Assembly: GCF_019599545.1 (NCBI RefSeq)
Contig: NZ_JAIEZV010000005.1
Coordinates: 59,495 to 123,494, forward strand
Direction of reading: 5' to 3'
From: Halobacillus sp. Nhm2S1
Lineage (GTDB): Bacteria; Bacillota; Bacilli; Bacillales; Halobacillaceae
Length of the DNA: 64,000 nucleotides
Below, one piece after another: positions 15,742-24,781 of the stretch (positions are counted from its first letter, which is position 1; each line of letters starts with the position of its first letter). Under the pieces are notes generated by a model. It saw only the letters and a program-made list of their open reading frames with translations, did not search any database and was not told the DNA's origin. Made by a program: the position numbers and the translations under genes.

Positions 15742-15766
15742 GTTTATTTTTTCTTGGTTTGGGTAT
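15742..15766 (+). promoter_or_regulatory. Sigma-B-type promoter of the second BCCT gene
   Basis: GTTTAT (15742-15747), 13-bp spacer, GGGTAT (15761-15766), 88 bp before the ATG at 15854. Confidence 0.75.
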
Positions 15767-15853
15767 TCGATAAACATACATCAGACGCTACACCCCTCGC
15801 ATGAACATCCCCCTGTATTGAAAATACTTACAAGTTCTGGAAAGGAGTTTATC

Positions 15854-17368
15854 ATGAAAAAAGTCACTTCCGTTTTTTGGGTTACATTAGCTATTGCATT
15901 ATTTTCAGTCGTCTGGGGTTCCGTTGCCCCTAAAAATCTTGAAAGTATTACAGGCAGCATCCAATCTTACATCTCTGTTCACTTTGGATGGTATTACTTA
16001 CTGATCGTCACTGGTTTTGTGATTTTCTGTCTTTATATGATTTTCAGTCCATATGGAAAAATGAAACTTGGGAAGCCTACGGACAAGCCTGATTACAACT
16101 ACGCGACATGGTTCGCCATGCTTTTCAGTGCTGGGATGGGAATCGGGCTCGTCTTCTGGGGAGCAGCAGAACCGATCTATTTCTATGCCAATAATGCCCC
16201 GACCGCAGAGACGGGAACAGCAGCCGCTCTAAATGAATCCATGAGATTCGTATACTTCCACTGGGGAGTTCATGCATGGGGAATTTACGCAATTGTTGCT
16301 CTTGTTCTTGCTTATTTCAAGTTCCGTCGAGGTGCACCAGCTTTAATAAGCTCCACACTCGAGCCGTTATTCGGAGATAAGATGAATGGACCTTGGGGGA
16401 AAGTCGTTGATATCATCGCCGTGTTCGCGACCATTGTCGGTGTAGCGACGACTCTCGGATTTGGTGCAGCACAGATCAATGGTGGGTTGACGTTCTTAAC
16501 ACCGCTTGAAGATTCGTTTGGTGTACAGTTAGCCATCATAGGTGTTGTTACTGTTCTATTCATGATTTCGGCTTATTCTGGATTGAGCAAAGGGATCCGT
16601 TATTTGAGTAATACGAATATGATCTTAGCAATAGCCCTACTTGCCATCATGTTGGTTGTAGGTCCTACGCTCTTCATTATGAACATGTTCACAGACACGA
16701 TCGGTGCTTATTTACAAAACTTGCCGACCATGAGTTTCCGTCTTGCACCGAACAGTGAAGAGAATCGTACATGGATCAACAACTGGACGGTCTTCTACTG
16801 GGCATGGTGGATTGCATGGTCCCCATTTGTCGGTATCTTTATAGCACGTGTTTCCAAAGGACGTACGATCCGCGAATTTTTATCAGGTGTGCTACTTGTA
16901 CCGTCTGCTGTAGGTTTTCTATGGTTCTCCACTTTCGGTTCATCGGCGATCCAAGTCCAACAAGATCAAGGTGGACTTTCTGACCTAGCTACAGAACAAG
17001 TGATGTTTGGAACATTTGATAATTACCCACTAGGATTGATTCTGTCAATCATCGCAATGGTATTGATTGGAACATTCTTCATTACATCTGCAGACTCAGC
17101 AACCTTTGTGTTAGGAATGCAGACGACAAACGGATCACTGACTCCACCTACGATGGTTAAGTTCGTATGGGGAATTGTCCAGTCATCGATGGCCGCTGTA
17201 TTATTATATTCTGGTGGACTGCAAGCGCTGCAGAACGCGCTCATATCAGCTGCCTTTCCATTCTCTTTCATCATGATTTTAATGGTCGTATCCTTATATA
17301 AAGCGATTCGGGCAGATAAAATTGCACTTGATCGCGGGAAGGATAAAGAAGAAAAAACATCAGCCTAA
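15854..17368 (+). CDS. BCCT-family compatible-solute transporter
   Basis: A 504-residue BCCT carrier like the product of 13334-14842, with FSAGMGIGLVFWGAAEPIYF, FVYFHWGVHAWGIYA and NWTVFYWAWWIAWSPFVGIF plus RVSKGRTIREF. It ends in a charged, lysine- and glutamate-rich tail such as often tunes osmotic activation. ATG 15854 with AAAGGAG upstream is the start; an open frame reaching back to 15740 includes the promoter and is not coding. A sigma-B-like promoter precedes it, as for B. subtilis osmoprotectant genes of the general-stress type. Confidence 0.93.
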   Translation: MKKVTSVFWVTLAIALFSVVWGSVAPKNLESITGSIQSYISVHFGWYYLLIVTGFVIFCLYMIFSPYGKMKLGKPTDKPDYNYATWFAMLFSAGMGIGLVFWGAAEPIYFYANNAPTAETGTAAALNESMRFVYFHWGVHAWGIYAIVALVLAYFKFRRGAPALISSTLEPLFGDKMNGPWGKVVDIIAVFATIVGVATTLGFGAAQINGGLTFLTPLEDSFGVQLAIIGVVTVLFMISAYSGLSKGIRYLSNTNMILAIALLAIMLVVGPTLFIMNMFTDTIGAYLQNLPTMSFRLAPNSEENRTWINNWTVFYWAWWIAWSPFVGIFIARVSKGRTIREFLSGVLLVPSAVGFLWFSTFGSSAIQVQQDQGGLSDLATEQVMFGTFDNYPLGLILSIIAMVLIGTFFITSADSATFVLGMQTTNGSLTPPTMVKFVWGIVQSSMAAVLLYSGGLQALQNALISAAFPFSFIMILMVVSLYKAIRADKIALDRGKDKEEKTSA

Positions 17369-17374
17369 TCTCAG

Positions 17375-17412
17375 AAGGAACTTTCGCTTTATGGGGCGGA
17401 AGTTCCTTTCTT
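17375..17412 (+). terminator. Terminator after second BCCT gene
   Basis: AAGGAACTTTCGC pairs with GCGGAAGTTCCTT around TTTATGGG, then TTCTTCC. Confidence 0.8.
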
Positions 17413-17594
17413 CCATTAAACTCTGAAAAGTAGTTTTGCATGGGAAGTGGGACCGACTACTGCTAGATTCTTTCATTCGAAATAGATATACCGGGCTCTT
17501 GTTGTGTTACTTTTCATGAAAATGTATCATAAAAACTTAAAGAAATCTGATAGAATAGAAAGGAAAAGGGTTAGATATAAAAGGAGCCAAAGAT

Positions 17595-18410
17595 ATGTGG
17601 GAATGGAGAAATATTTACCGTGGCATGCTGATGGGGGCGAGTGACGTCGTACCAGGTGTAAGTGGAGGGACGATTGCTGTCGTTCTCGGCATATACGACC
17701 GCCTGATTGAAGCTATTAATGGTTTTTTCAGTAAAGAATGGAAAACGCATTTGAAATTTTTATTACCACTTGGAATTGGAGTAGTCATAGCCATTGGTTT
17801 AATGGCCAACTTGATCGAGTGGTTATTTGAACACTACCCGGGGCCGACACAGTTTTTCTTTCTTGGCCTGATTATCGGCGTGTTGCCCTACTTAACGCAT
17901 AAAGCAGATGTGAAGCATAATTTTAAAGCAAAACACTTTTTATTACTGCTGGTTGGAGCGGTTTTAGTCGCTTCTATGGCATTTTTCCAAACAGCTGAGT
18001 CTGAACCGATGCAAAACTTGTCGTTTACTGGATATGTTCTCTTGTTTTTCTCTGGATGGATTGCCAGCAGTGCTATGATTCTCCCTGGAATCAGTGGGTC
18101 ATTCATTCTATTAATTATCGGGGTGTACACCACCGTAACTTCAGGGATTTCTGATTTCAGAATTGATATCATCGCCGTTGTAGGTGCAGGGATCGTCTGT
18201 GGCATCGTTGTGATGAGTAAGATTGTGAAGTTTTTCCTTGAAAATTATACGTCTGGAACGTTCGCGGTTATCATCGGTCTAGTCATCGGCTCTGTATTTG
18301 TTATTTTCCCAGGAGTGCCCGGAACGGGGATGATGATGCTTGTTAGTATTGTTGCATTCCTCGGTGGTCTGCTTGCTGCATGGTTATTGGGCAGGGTAGA
18401 ATATAAGTAA
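17595..18410 (+). CDS. DUF368 membrane protein (PopT-type lipid-carrier flippase)
   Basis: The 271-residue polytopic protein has two inverted halves with the DUF368 hallmarks GASDVVPGVSGGTIAVVLG and SSAMILPGISGSFILLIIG. Members of DUF368 (PopT) have been shown to recycle undecaprenyl phosphate across the membrane for cell-wall synthesis, with importance at high pH. ATG 17595 has AAAGGAG upstream. It is followed by a thioredoxin gene with its own promoter. Function assigned from family knowledge. Confidence 0.88.
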   Translation: MWEWRNIYRGMLMGASDVVPGVSGGTIAVVLGIYDRLIEAINGFFSKEWKTHLKFLLPLGIGVVIAIGLMANLIEWLFEHYPGPTQFFFLGLIIGVLPYLTHKADVKHNFKAKHFLLLLVGAVLVASMAFFQTAESEPMQNLSFTGYVLLFFSGWIASSAMILPGISGSFILLIIGVYTTVTSGISDFRIDIIAVVGAGIVCGIVVMSKIVKFFLENYTSGTFAVIIGLVIGSVFVIFPGVPGTGMMMLVSIVAFLGGLLAAWLLGRVEYK

Positions 18411-18419
18411 GCCTGATGA

Positions 18420-18448
18420 AAGACAAATGCATCCATTTTGGGTATGAT
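18420..18448 (+). promoter_or_regulatory. Sigma-A promoter of the thioredoxin gene
   Basis: AAGACA, 17-bp spacer, TATGAT at 18443-18448; 35 bp before the start codon. Confidence 0.55.
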
Positions 18449-18482
18449 AAGAAGTAGATATATATAAAGGAGATTGAGTTTG

Positions 18483-18800
18483 ATGGAAGCCATTCATACA
18501 ACGGAAAAGTTTAACGAAACAATTGCAAGTGACCGTCCGGTTATCGTTAAATTCGAAGCGGACTGGTGCCCGGATTGCCGACGCATGGATATGTTTATCG
18601 GAGATATTCTAGAAGAGTACAATGGATACGATTGGTATAACGTCAATAGAGATGAACTACCAGAAATTGCAGAAAAGTATGAAGTAATGGGGATTCCAAG
18701 CATCCTTATTTTTAAAGATGGCAACAAGAAAGCCCATCTTCATAGTGCGAATGCAAAAACTCCAGAAGAAGTAGAGGAGTTTCTGCAAGCAAGTCTTTAA
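18483..18800 (+). CDS. Thioredoxin-family protein
   Basis: A 105-residue thioredoxin fold with the redox motif WCPDC (C29, C32) after VIVKFEAD, cis-Pro motif GIPSILIFKDG and C-terminal helix TPEEVEEFLQ. The WCPDC sequence differs from the WCGPC of TrxA, as in the B. subtilis YdfQ/YusE-type small thioredoxins. ATG 18483, ten bases after AAAGGAG, is preferred over the TTG at 18474. Likely a cytosolic thiol-disulfide reductase of unknown partner. Confidence 0.88.
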   Translation: MEAIHTTEKFNETIASDRPVIVKFEADWCPDCRRMDMFIGDILEEYNGYDWYNVNRDELPEIAEKYEVMGIPSILIFKDGNKKAHLHSANAKTPEEVEEFLQASL

Positions 18801-18806
18801 AAAAAC

Positions 18807-18840
18807 ACGTCCACATGGTCCTGCCATGTGGGCGTTTTCT
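18807..18840 (+). terminator. Terminator after thioredoxin gene
   Basis: ACGTCCACATGG pairs with CCATGTGGGCGT over TCCTG, then TTTTC. Confidence 0.88.
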
Positions 18841-18856
18841 GTAAGGAGGTGCTCTT

Positions 18857-19939
18857 TTGTCAAAAAGGTTGTTGCTCGTCGGAGCTGGTCATGCCCATCT
18901 GGAAATTTTGAGACAATTGCGGAATGAAGTTTGGAGGCAGGTCGATGTTTGTATGATTACACCTTCGCCCTACCAGTATTATTCAGGAATGTTCTCAGGA
19001 TACACAGAAGGCCTTTATTCTGAAGAGGATATTCGCGTGGATGTTCGTCAGTTAGCGAAGTCAGCCAACGTTCATTGGATTCCAAAAAAAGCAGCTTCTA
19101 TAAAACCGCAACAAAAAAAGATCGTGTGTGAAGATGGGTGCGTCTATCCTTTTGATCTTGTCAGTTTCGATATTGGATCCAAAAGTCTACCCTCATCATT
19201 TGAAGATTCAGCTGCCCGGACAATTAAACCGAATTACGAATTTACAGAACAGATGAAAACCTTGAGAAATACGACAAAACCGCTGATTGTTGGAGGTGGT
19301 GCGGCTGGAACGGAGCTCGCACTGTCTATACAAGCCTATAAAGATAAACACAAAATCCCTGGTCAAGTCCGCTTAATTACATCTGATCGAATACTTGCTG
19401 ATGGATCGAAATGGATCTCAGCAAAATTAAAAAAGCTCTTAGAGAAAAAAGGGGTACGTGTCTGGGAAGACGAACGTGTCGAAGAGATTTTTGAAGAATT
19501 CGTCAAAACGGACAATGGAAATCGAGTCCGCCACACAGGTGTGCTGTGGCTGGGTGGGGCCATTGGAGATCCGATTTTTGAAAAGTCGTCACTCGCCATA
19601 GATGAACGTTCTTTCGCACTTGTTCGGTCTACCCTGCAATTCCGTGACTACGATTATATTTTCGGTGCCGGAGATTGTGTCACAATGATTGATGATCCGA
19701 ACCTCCCGAAAAGTGGTGTGTATGCCGTAAGACAAGGACCGGTCCTTTGGCAGAACCTGAAAAACTATCTTTCTGGTTTACCATTGGACACGTTCATTCC
19801 ACAAAAAAATGCTCTTTATATATTATCGACAGGGGGAAAGAAAGGGTTTCTTGTGTATGGGCCGGTCAGTTCACATAATAAGAAGGCGTGGCAGTTAAAA
19901 AACAAAATTGATCGTGAATTCATGGCTAAATATAAATAA
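18857..19939 (+). CDS. FAD-dependent pyridine-nucleotide oxidoreductase (NDH-2-like)
   Basis: A 360-residue flavoprotein with an N-terminal FAD-binding GAGHAHLEILRQL motif, a second dinucleotide motif IVGGGAAGTELALSI near residue 142 and the C-terminal FAD motif FGAGDCVTM. It lacks an obvious redox-active CxxxxC and ends FMAKYK without a membrane anchor. It resembles the NDH-2-like domain found fused to or near SelD, but no selenium gene is visible. TTG start with AAGGAGGTG 8 bp upstream. Electron acceptor unknown. Confidence 0.85.
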   Translation: MSKRLLLVGAGHAHLEILRQLRNEVWRQVDVCMITPSPYQYYSGMFSGYTEGLYSEEDIRVDVRQLAKSANVHWIPKKAASIKPQQKKIVCEDGCVYPFDLVSFDIGSKSLPSSFEDSAARTIKPNYEFTEQMKTLRNTTKPLIVGGGAAGTELALSIQAYKDKHKIPGQVRLITSDRILADGSKWISAKLKKLLEKKGVRVWEDERVEEIFEEFVKTDNGNRVRHTGVLWLGGAIGDPIFEKSSLAIDERSFALVRSTLQFRDYDYIFGAGDCVTMIDDPNLPKSGVYAVRQGPVLWQNLKNYLSGLPLDTFIPQKNALYILSTGGKKGFLVYGPVSSHNKKAWQLKNKIDREFMAKYK

Positions 19940-19940
19940 A

Positions 19941-19987
19941 AAAGAGTCTTTGAAGCGCGTCCCCTCGGACACTCTCAAAGACTCTTT
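19941..19987. terminator. Terminator after FAD oxidoreductase gene
   Basis: AAAGAGTCTTTGA pairs with TCAAAGACTCTTT around a 21-base loop; A-rich left and T-rich right flanks. Confidence 0.88.
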
Positions 19988-20007
19988 CTATTTTTACTGA
20001 AACTCCC

Positions 20008-20152
20008 GATTAAGGAAGACTCCGTTTCGAGAGGGGGAGGAAGCTCGGTGCTCCCCCATAGGAAAGCGATTAGCTTCCCAGCCACTCCAGATGCTCAACT
20101 AAGCAACGAACCCGAAACATCTGGAAATTAAGTCCTCAATAATCCTGCCATA
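20008..20152 (-). repeat. Dispersed TIR element, copy D
   Basis: Left end GGAAGACTCCGTTTCGAGAG and right end CCGAAACATCTGG...CAATAATCCTGCCAT match the family terminal repeats. The interior has GGGGGAG/CTCCCCC arms and the core GGAAAGCGATTAGCTTCCC. Confidence 0.75.
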
Positions 20153-20166
20153 TAGCTGAAAACCGT

Positions 20167-20811
20167 TTATAGTTTTAGCCAGGCTCGAACTTTGTTGCGG
20201 AAGAGATAGGTGGTGACGAGGAGCAGGGTAAAGACACTGAAGGCGATGAGAATCAGTGTACGGTCTCCGCTCGCTAGGCTTGTTCCAACCAGGCTGTATG
20301 CAAACGTTCCCGGAAGCATCCCGATAACCGTTGCCAGTACGAAAGAGAGAAACTTTACCCTCGTCATTCCCGCAAGATAGCTTAATATATCAAATCCGAC
20401 GAGTGGGATCAGACGCAGGATAAACACGTAAAGGAAACCTTGTCCCTGCATCCGCTCGTATATGTTCCCCGCCCATTTCGACTGGTGGAACTTGAGTACA
20501 GAGTCCCCGAAAAACCTCCCCATGATGTATCCAGTGATACCGGCTCCTGTAGCCCCAATGACGATATATAGCATGCCGGGCCAGATTCCATAAGCAAAAG
20601 CGGCAGCAAGTGAAAGCACGGAGGTAGGAAACACGACGATGGGTCCTATGGCATACAGACCCATAAAGATGATTGGTCCTATGGCACCGAACGATAGGAT
20701 ATAGGAGCGGATATTATCCGCACTTACATCAAATCGAGAGCGAACAAACCAGGCAAGAGCAATAAACAAGCTAAGGAACAACACGGTCCGGAATATGCTT
20801 TTTTTATTCAT
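20167..20811 (-). CDS. TVP38/TMEM64-family membrane protein (YdjX-like, DedA superfamily)
   Basis: The 214-residue protein has five or six membrane segments and the VTT/SNARE-assoc core: GPIVVFPTSVLSLAAAFAYG, GATGAGITGYIMGRFFG, FLYVFILRLIPLVGFDILSYLAG and MLPGTFAYSLVGTSL. It is the last gene of the ABC-importer operon, its ATG overlapping the preceding stop as ATGA. E. coli ydjX/ydjZ lie beside ynjBCD, an arrangement mirrored here. Lipid scrambling or transport is suggested by the superfamily. Confidence 0.88.
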   Translation of the reverse strand: MNKKSIFRTVLFLSLFIALAWFVRSRFDVSADNIRSYILSFGAIGPIIFMGLYAIGPIVVFPTSVLSLAAAFAYGIWPGMLYIVIGATGAGITGYIMGRFFGDSVLKFHQSKWAGNIYERMQGQGFLYVFILRLIPLVGFDILSYLAGMTRVKFLSFVLATVIGMLPGTFAYSLVGTSLASGDRTLILIAFSVFTLLLVTTYLFRNKVRAWLKL

Positions 20812-21773
20812 AGGATCTCTCCGCTGAAGGTCTTGATGGAATGAGACGGAATCGCTATCTGGACTTCTCGTTTCGGGAGCGCTTCGTTGATTGGCAAGGA
20901 TATTTTCTTTTCAAGGTCCTTGATATATAAATGTGCAATCGGGCGGCCATGTTGGTAAGTGATATGCTCAACAGTTGCGTGGAAGCTGATATCTTGTCCC
21001 AGTCCCTTTTGAATTCCTACTTGAACGGCATGCAAGGGTGCGAATTCATGATCATTTAAGATGAGATGGCCTCCTAAAAAGGAAGCGACCCTCCTGTTGG
21101 CGGGCAGCTTGTGCAACGTTTCAGCTGTGCCAATCTGCTGAAAGTTTCCGTCTTCAAAGACAGCAATCTGATCTCCCATGATCATCGCTTCTTCCATGTC
21201 GTGTGTGACGAATACAGCGGTCGTTTCTCTCGCGGTAAGAAAATCACGCACCCAGTACCTGAGGTCCTGCCGTAAAGAAGGATCCAGGCTACTGAAAGGT
21301 TCGTCGAACAAAATCACTTCAGGTTCCGTAGCCATCGCACGGGCGAGGGCTGTACGCTGCTGCTGTCCACCGGAAATCTCGGAAGGGTAATGGTCACGGA
21401 AACGCGTCATCCCGATGGCCTCCAGTAAAGCTTTGATTTTTTCTTCTTTGTATTTTTTTGAGACTTTTGCTCCGTAAGTGATATTCTCTCCAACGGTCAT
21501 ATGTGGGAAAAGCAAGGGCTGTTGAAAAACGAGGCTGATGCTGCGCCGATTCGCTTTTTGTTTGGTGATGTTTTTTCCATTCATGATGATTTCGCCCTCT
21601 GTCGGTTTTTCCAGACCTGCAAGTATACGGAGCAGGGTTGTTTTTCCACTGCCTGAAGGTCCGACGATGCTCATGATTTCGCCTTTCTCCAAATGGAAGG
21701 TCAGGTCCTTCAAAATCATATCTTGGTTAAAAGCTTTTGTAACGTTTTTCATTTCTAACTTCGTCTGTGTCAT
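20808..21773 (-). CDS. ynjD: ABC transporter ATPase, YnjD-like
   Basis: A 321-residue import ATPase with Walker A GPSGSGKTTLL, Q-loop FQQPLLFPHM, signature ISGGQQQRTALARAM and Walker B VILFDEPFSSLD, plus a C-terminal regulatory extension (~residues 235-321). ATG 21773 is chosen: its ribosome binding site is GGAGG in the end of the permease gene and it overlaps that gene's TGA as ATGA; an ATG at 21788 lacks such a site. It energises the two permeases encoded just upstream. Confidence 0.9.
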   Translation of the reverse strand: MTQTKLEMKNVTKAFNQDMILKDLTFHLEKGEIMSIVGPSGSGKTTLLRILAGLEKPTEGEIIMNGKNITKQKANRRSISLVFQQPLLFPHMTVGENITYGAKVSKKYKEEKIKALLEAIGMTRFRDHYPSEISGGQQQRTALARAMATEPEVILFDEPFSSLDPSLRQDLRYWVRDFLTARETTAVFVTHDMEEAMIMGDQIAVFEDGNFQQIGTAETLHKLPANRRVASFLGGHLILNDHEFAPLHAVQVGIQKGLGQDISFHATVEHITYQHGRPIAHLYIKDLEKKISLPINEALPKREVQIAIPSHSIKTFSGEIL

Positions 21774-22570
21774 CGATGATTCCTCCATGGCAATCGAGAG
21801 TAGGGGAGAAACATCATCAAAGCTTCGATGATGATGTACATAAAAACAGGTATGAGTGCGAACCAGATCGAGAATGCCGCCATAATGGACGTGTTTGCAT
21901 TATCGAGAAATGGAAAAAAGACCAATGGCAAGGTCAAGACCCGGCCGCCGCCGATAATGGCGGTGATGGCATATTGGCTCAAGCTGATTACAATCGTTAA
22001 AAAGGTAAGGCTCCGGATTGCAGGTCTAAGTAGCGGGAGTTCTACAGTGAATACCTGTGTCCAAAACCCTGCTCCAAGAATGTGGGGCTGCTCCATCATC
22101 GCTTTTCCCATTTGCTGATAGCTGTTATGAAAGATCTTGATGCTGTAAGGCACAGTTGGTACTAAATGAATAAGCATGACGCCCCAAATGGTGTCTGCGA
22201 GACCGACCCGAATCATGAATAGATGCAGGCCCATCGCAATGGCCAAGGATGGAATTAAAATCGGTGATAAAAGCAGAGCCTCCAGCCAGGGTTTTCCATA
22301 GGAGGTGTAAGAGGCTAAAGCTTTTCCTGTGAACAATCCAATGGTGATGTTGATGAACAGTACCGCAAACCCGATCCAGATGGAAGTGAACGTAGCTTCC
22401 CACAATTGTGGATTCTGAAAAAGGAGGGAAAACCCTTGCCATCCCCAGTCTATACCTTGTCCCGTATGGAAGCGCCAGGGGGCACTTATGCTTTGTAACA
22501 GCATGATGGTTAGTGGAAAGATGAAAAAAAGCAAAGTCAAACTAAGAAACATCGCTTTCTTGCGAATCAT
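21770..22570 (-). CDS. ABC transporter permease 2, YnjC-like C-terminal half
   Basis: The 266-residue protein has six membrane segments and the permease EAA-type loop AMMEQPHILGAGFWTQVFTV with the conserved Gly. In E. coli YnjC is one ~500-residue double permease; here the two halves are separate genes that overlap by 4 bp. It partners with the permease of 22567-23418 and the ATPase of 20808-21773. Confidence 0.88.
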   Translation of the reverse strand: MIRKKAMFLSLTLLFFIFPLTIMLLQSISAPWRFHTGQGIDWGWQGFSLLFQNPQLWEATFTSIWIGFAVLFINITIGLFTGKALASYTSYGKPWLEALLLSPILIPSLAIAMGLHLFMIRVGLADTIWGVMLIHLVPTVPYSIKIFHNSYQQMGKAMMEQPHILGAGFWTQVFTVELPLLRPAIRSLTFLTIVISLSQYAITAIIGGGRVLTLPLVFFPFLDNANTSIMAAFSIWFALIPVFMYIIIEALMMFLPYSRLPWRNHR

Positions 22571-23418
22571 GCTCTATCCCCCCTCATTGCTCTCCATCTG
22601 CGCCGGCTTAATCCAAAGTAGCCGATCAAAGTCAATATCAAGAGAAATAAACTAGTCATGACCATTGCGGCAAAGGCTAGTGGACGGTCTTCCCACGAAC
22701 TTCCATAAAACCATTCGTACCCGAGCACAGAAATCATCTCCGGGAAAGTGGTGCCGATGAGAGCGGGAACTTCATAGGCGGCCAGAGTAAAAGAGAAGAT
22801 GATCAAAAATGACTCCACGAGAACAGGGAGGAGGTGTGGCAGATCGACTGTAGTCAATCGGTGCCAAGCGTTTCCTCCAAGGCTGTTTACGAGAGCGTAA
22901 AACTCAGGGCGTATGGATGCATATACAGGGAAAAGAAGCAGAATGACAAGGGGAACTTCTTTCCATACATAAGTAACAATGATGCCTATGCCTTCAGGAT
23001 CCCTGGTCCATACAGGGAAGTTCGAAGTATCTCCGAGCCAGCCGGCAGCCACTAATGTCTGTGCCATCCATCCTGTTTCTGAAAAGATGAGAATAACCAT
23101 GTACCCCCAGACGAAATGAGGGAAAAGCATCGGAATCCAAACCATCAGCCTTGGAAAGGTGTTGTTCAACAACGGGTGAAACAACTTTGTGAATACAAGC
23201 CCAAGGATGATGGAAATGATGGTGGCTATTCCTGCTGTTCGAATGCTAAACCAGACCGATGACAGAAACCGTTCGGAAGATAAGATCTCTTCGTAATGAG
23301 CTAAACCCTCTCCTCCTGTGCTTTGGGTGAGCGCATGAAAGAACCCATAGAAAGGGAGGATCATAAAAATTGCCGCAGGAAGGAATAGGAGGAAAATTTT
23401 ATTTTTGAACAACTTCAT
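22567..23418 (-). CDS. ABC transporter permease 1, YnjC-like N-terminal half
   Basis: A 283-residue permease with six membrane segments and the EAA loop ALVNSLGGNAWHRLTTVDLP. Its start lies inside the end of the solute-binding protein gene (20-bp overlap) and its stop overlaps the next permease start by 4 bp, so the whole set is translationally coupled. It forms the membrane pore with the second permease. Substrate unknown. Confidence 0.88.
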   Translation of the reverse strand: MKLFKNKIFLLFLPAAIFMILPFYGFFHALTQSTGGEGLAHYEEILSSERFLSSVWFSIRTAGIATIISIILGLVFTKLFHPLLNNTFPRLMVWIPMLFPHFVWGYMVILIFSETGWMAQTLVAAGWLGDTSNFPVWTRDPEGIGIIVTYVWKEVPLVILLLFPVYASIRPEFYALVNSLGGNAWHRLTTVDLPHLLPVLVESFLIIFSFTLAAYEVPALIGTTFPEMISVLGYEWFYGSSWEDRPLAFAAMVMTSLFLLILTLIGYFGLSRRRWRAMRGDRA

Positions 23419-24625
23419 TGAACCACTGTTCCTTCATCCAGTCGACATAGGCGGCTTCTGACTCCGGCAAGAAGCTTTCTTCAAGTTCTTCTGTTGATAA
23501 CACGCTCTCTCCACGTTCAACAGCTTTAAATTCCTTTTTGATATCTTCAGGCAATTGCTCGAAGCTGATGGGCGTATTCTCTCCCCAATCATTTGGTTTA
23601 TATTTTTCCAGTTGGGCTTCTGGGGAAAGCATGAAATTGATAGCTGCTAACGCACCGGGTTGATTTGGGCTGTTGAAAGGGATGGAGAGGAAATGCGTAT
23701 TTCCAATGGATCCTGGTTCCATGACGAACGAGCGTGTAGATTCAGGGAATACGCCTTCTTCAATCAATGATTCAGCCCGTGATTCGTTATACCCCATAGT
23801 CATCCATACTTCGCCTTGACTGTACAGGCGATCCAACTCTGTCAGGCTGTTTGGATAGTGCTCGCCTGATCGCCACAGGTCGTTTTCTATTTCGTTAAGA
23901 TAGGACCATGTGCGTTCGGCCGTTGGAGTGATGTCATTCTCTTCCAACGGCTGCTCATAAATATCCGGAGGCTTTTCTGCTTGAGCGTATAGGACGTGCC
24001 TTAAGAAAGCATTGCCTGTAAATTCTTCCGCTCTCGGGTATGTGAATTTGCCAGGGTTTTCAGTTATCCACGTCTTTAATTCTTCCATGGTAGCTGGAGG
24101 ATTCTTGATTTGTTCTGAATCATAATGAAACACAAACTGAACTTTCCCCCAGGGTGCTTCCATTCCTTCCACTTCTGTTCCGAAGTCCGTTTGGAAAGCT
24201 GGATCTTCGGTATTGTAGTAATCATTGAAATTAGGAAGAACCTCTGTAAAAGACCCTATCAGCAATTCGTTTTCTTTCGCGTTTTTGAAATTCTCGCCAT
24301 TGATCCATATCACATCGATGGAGCCATTTTGTTTATTCGCTTGTTTTTCCGTTTGGAGCTTTTGTAGTATCTCCGGCGTGTCGAGAGGCACCCGTTTTAG
24401 CGAGACACCATATCGGTCCTCCACCTGTGGTGTGACATAGTTGTCAATATAGTCATTGATTCCTTCATCACCACCCCACATGTACAGGCGGACTACTGTC
24501 CCGTCTGCTGCCGCTTCAATCTCATCCCACGAAGCTTCTGTCCAATCTTTAGTATTCGTGGATGTTTCACTGCAGGCGGTCACAAGCAGGATCGCCAACA
24601 GGAAAAATGGTATGAACTTCTTCAA
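23399..24625 (-). CDS. ynjB: ABC solute-binding lipoprotein, YnjB-like
   Basis: Mature length about 390 residues. With TTG 24625 as start the protein begins MKKFIPFFLLAILLVTAC, a lipoprotein signal with lipobox LVTAC; GGGGGG lies 6 bp upstream. The upstream ATG (24649) overlaps a TATAAT and is unlikely. RLYMWGGDEGINDYIDNYV, SIDVIWINGENF, APWGKVQFVF, GKFTYPRAEEFTGNAFLRH and GNTHFLSIPFNSPNQPGAL follow E. coli YnjB closely. It binds an unknown ligand outside the membrane and delivers it to the YnjCD-type permease. Many acidic residues fit a halophile. Confidence 0.88.
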   Translation of the reverse strand: MKKFIPFFLLAILLVTACSETSTNTKDWTEASWDEIEAAADGTVVRLYMWGGDEGINDYIDNYVTPQVEDRYGVSLKRVPLDTPEILQKLQTEKQANKQNGSIDVIWINGENFKNAKENELLIGSFTEVLPNFNDYYNTEDPAFQTDFGTEVEGMEAPWGKVQFVFHYDSEQIKNPPATMEELKTWITENPGKFTYPRAEEFTGNAFLRHVLYAQAEKPPDIYEQPLEENDITPTAERTWSYLNEIENDLWRSGEHYPNSLTELDRLYSQGEVWMTMGYNESRAESLIEEGVFPESTRSFVMEPGSIGNTHFLSIPFNSPNQPGALAAINFMLSPEAQLEKYKPNDWGENTPISFEQLPEDIKKEFKAVERGESVLSTEELEESFLPESEAAYVDWMKEQWFNEVVQK

Positions 24626-24637
24626 CCGAATCCCCCC

Positions 24638-24653
24638 TATGATTCTCATTATA
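24638..24653 (-). promoter_or_regulatory. Fur-box-like sequence overlapping -10 of ynjB operon
   Basis: Read on the minus strand, TATAAT (24653-24648) overlaps AATGAGAATCATA (24650-24638), which matches the centre of the classic iron box AATGATAATCATT at 11 of 13 bases. Regulation by Fur or a relative is possible, not shown. Confidence 0.35.
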
Positions 24654-24781
24654 TGGGTACTGCATAAATCCCTCTGTCATTTATCATACAAACAATCCGA
24701 TCAGAAAAAAACTAATACTGCTTTCATAATGCGTGAACTTAAAAAGATCCGGGTAAAGGGAGTGAAGAGGAGGGCGGACAT

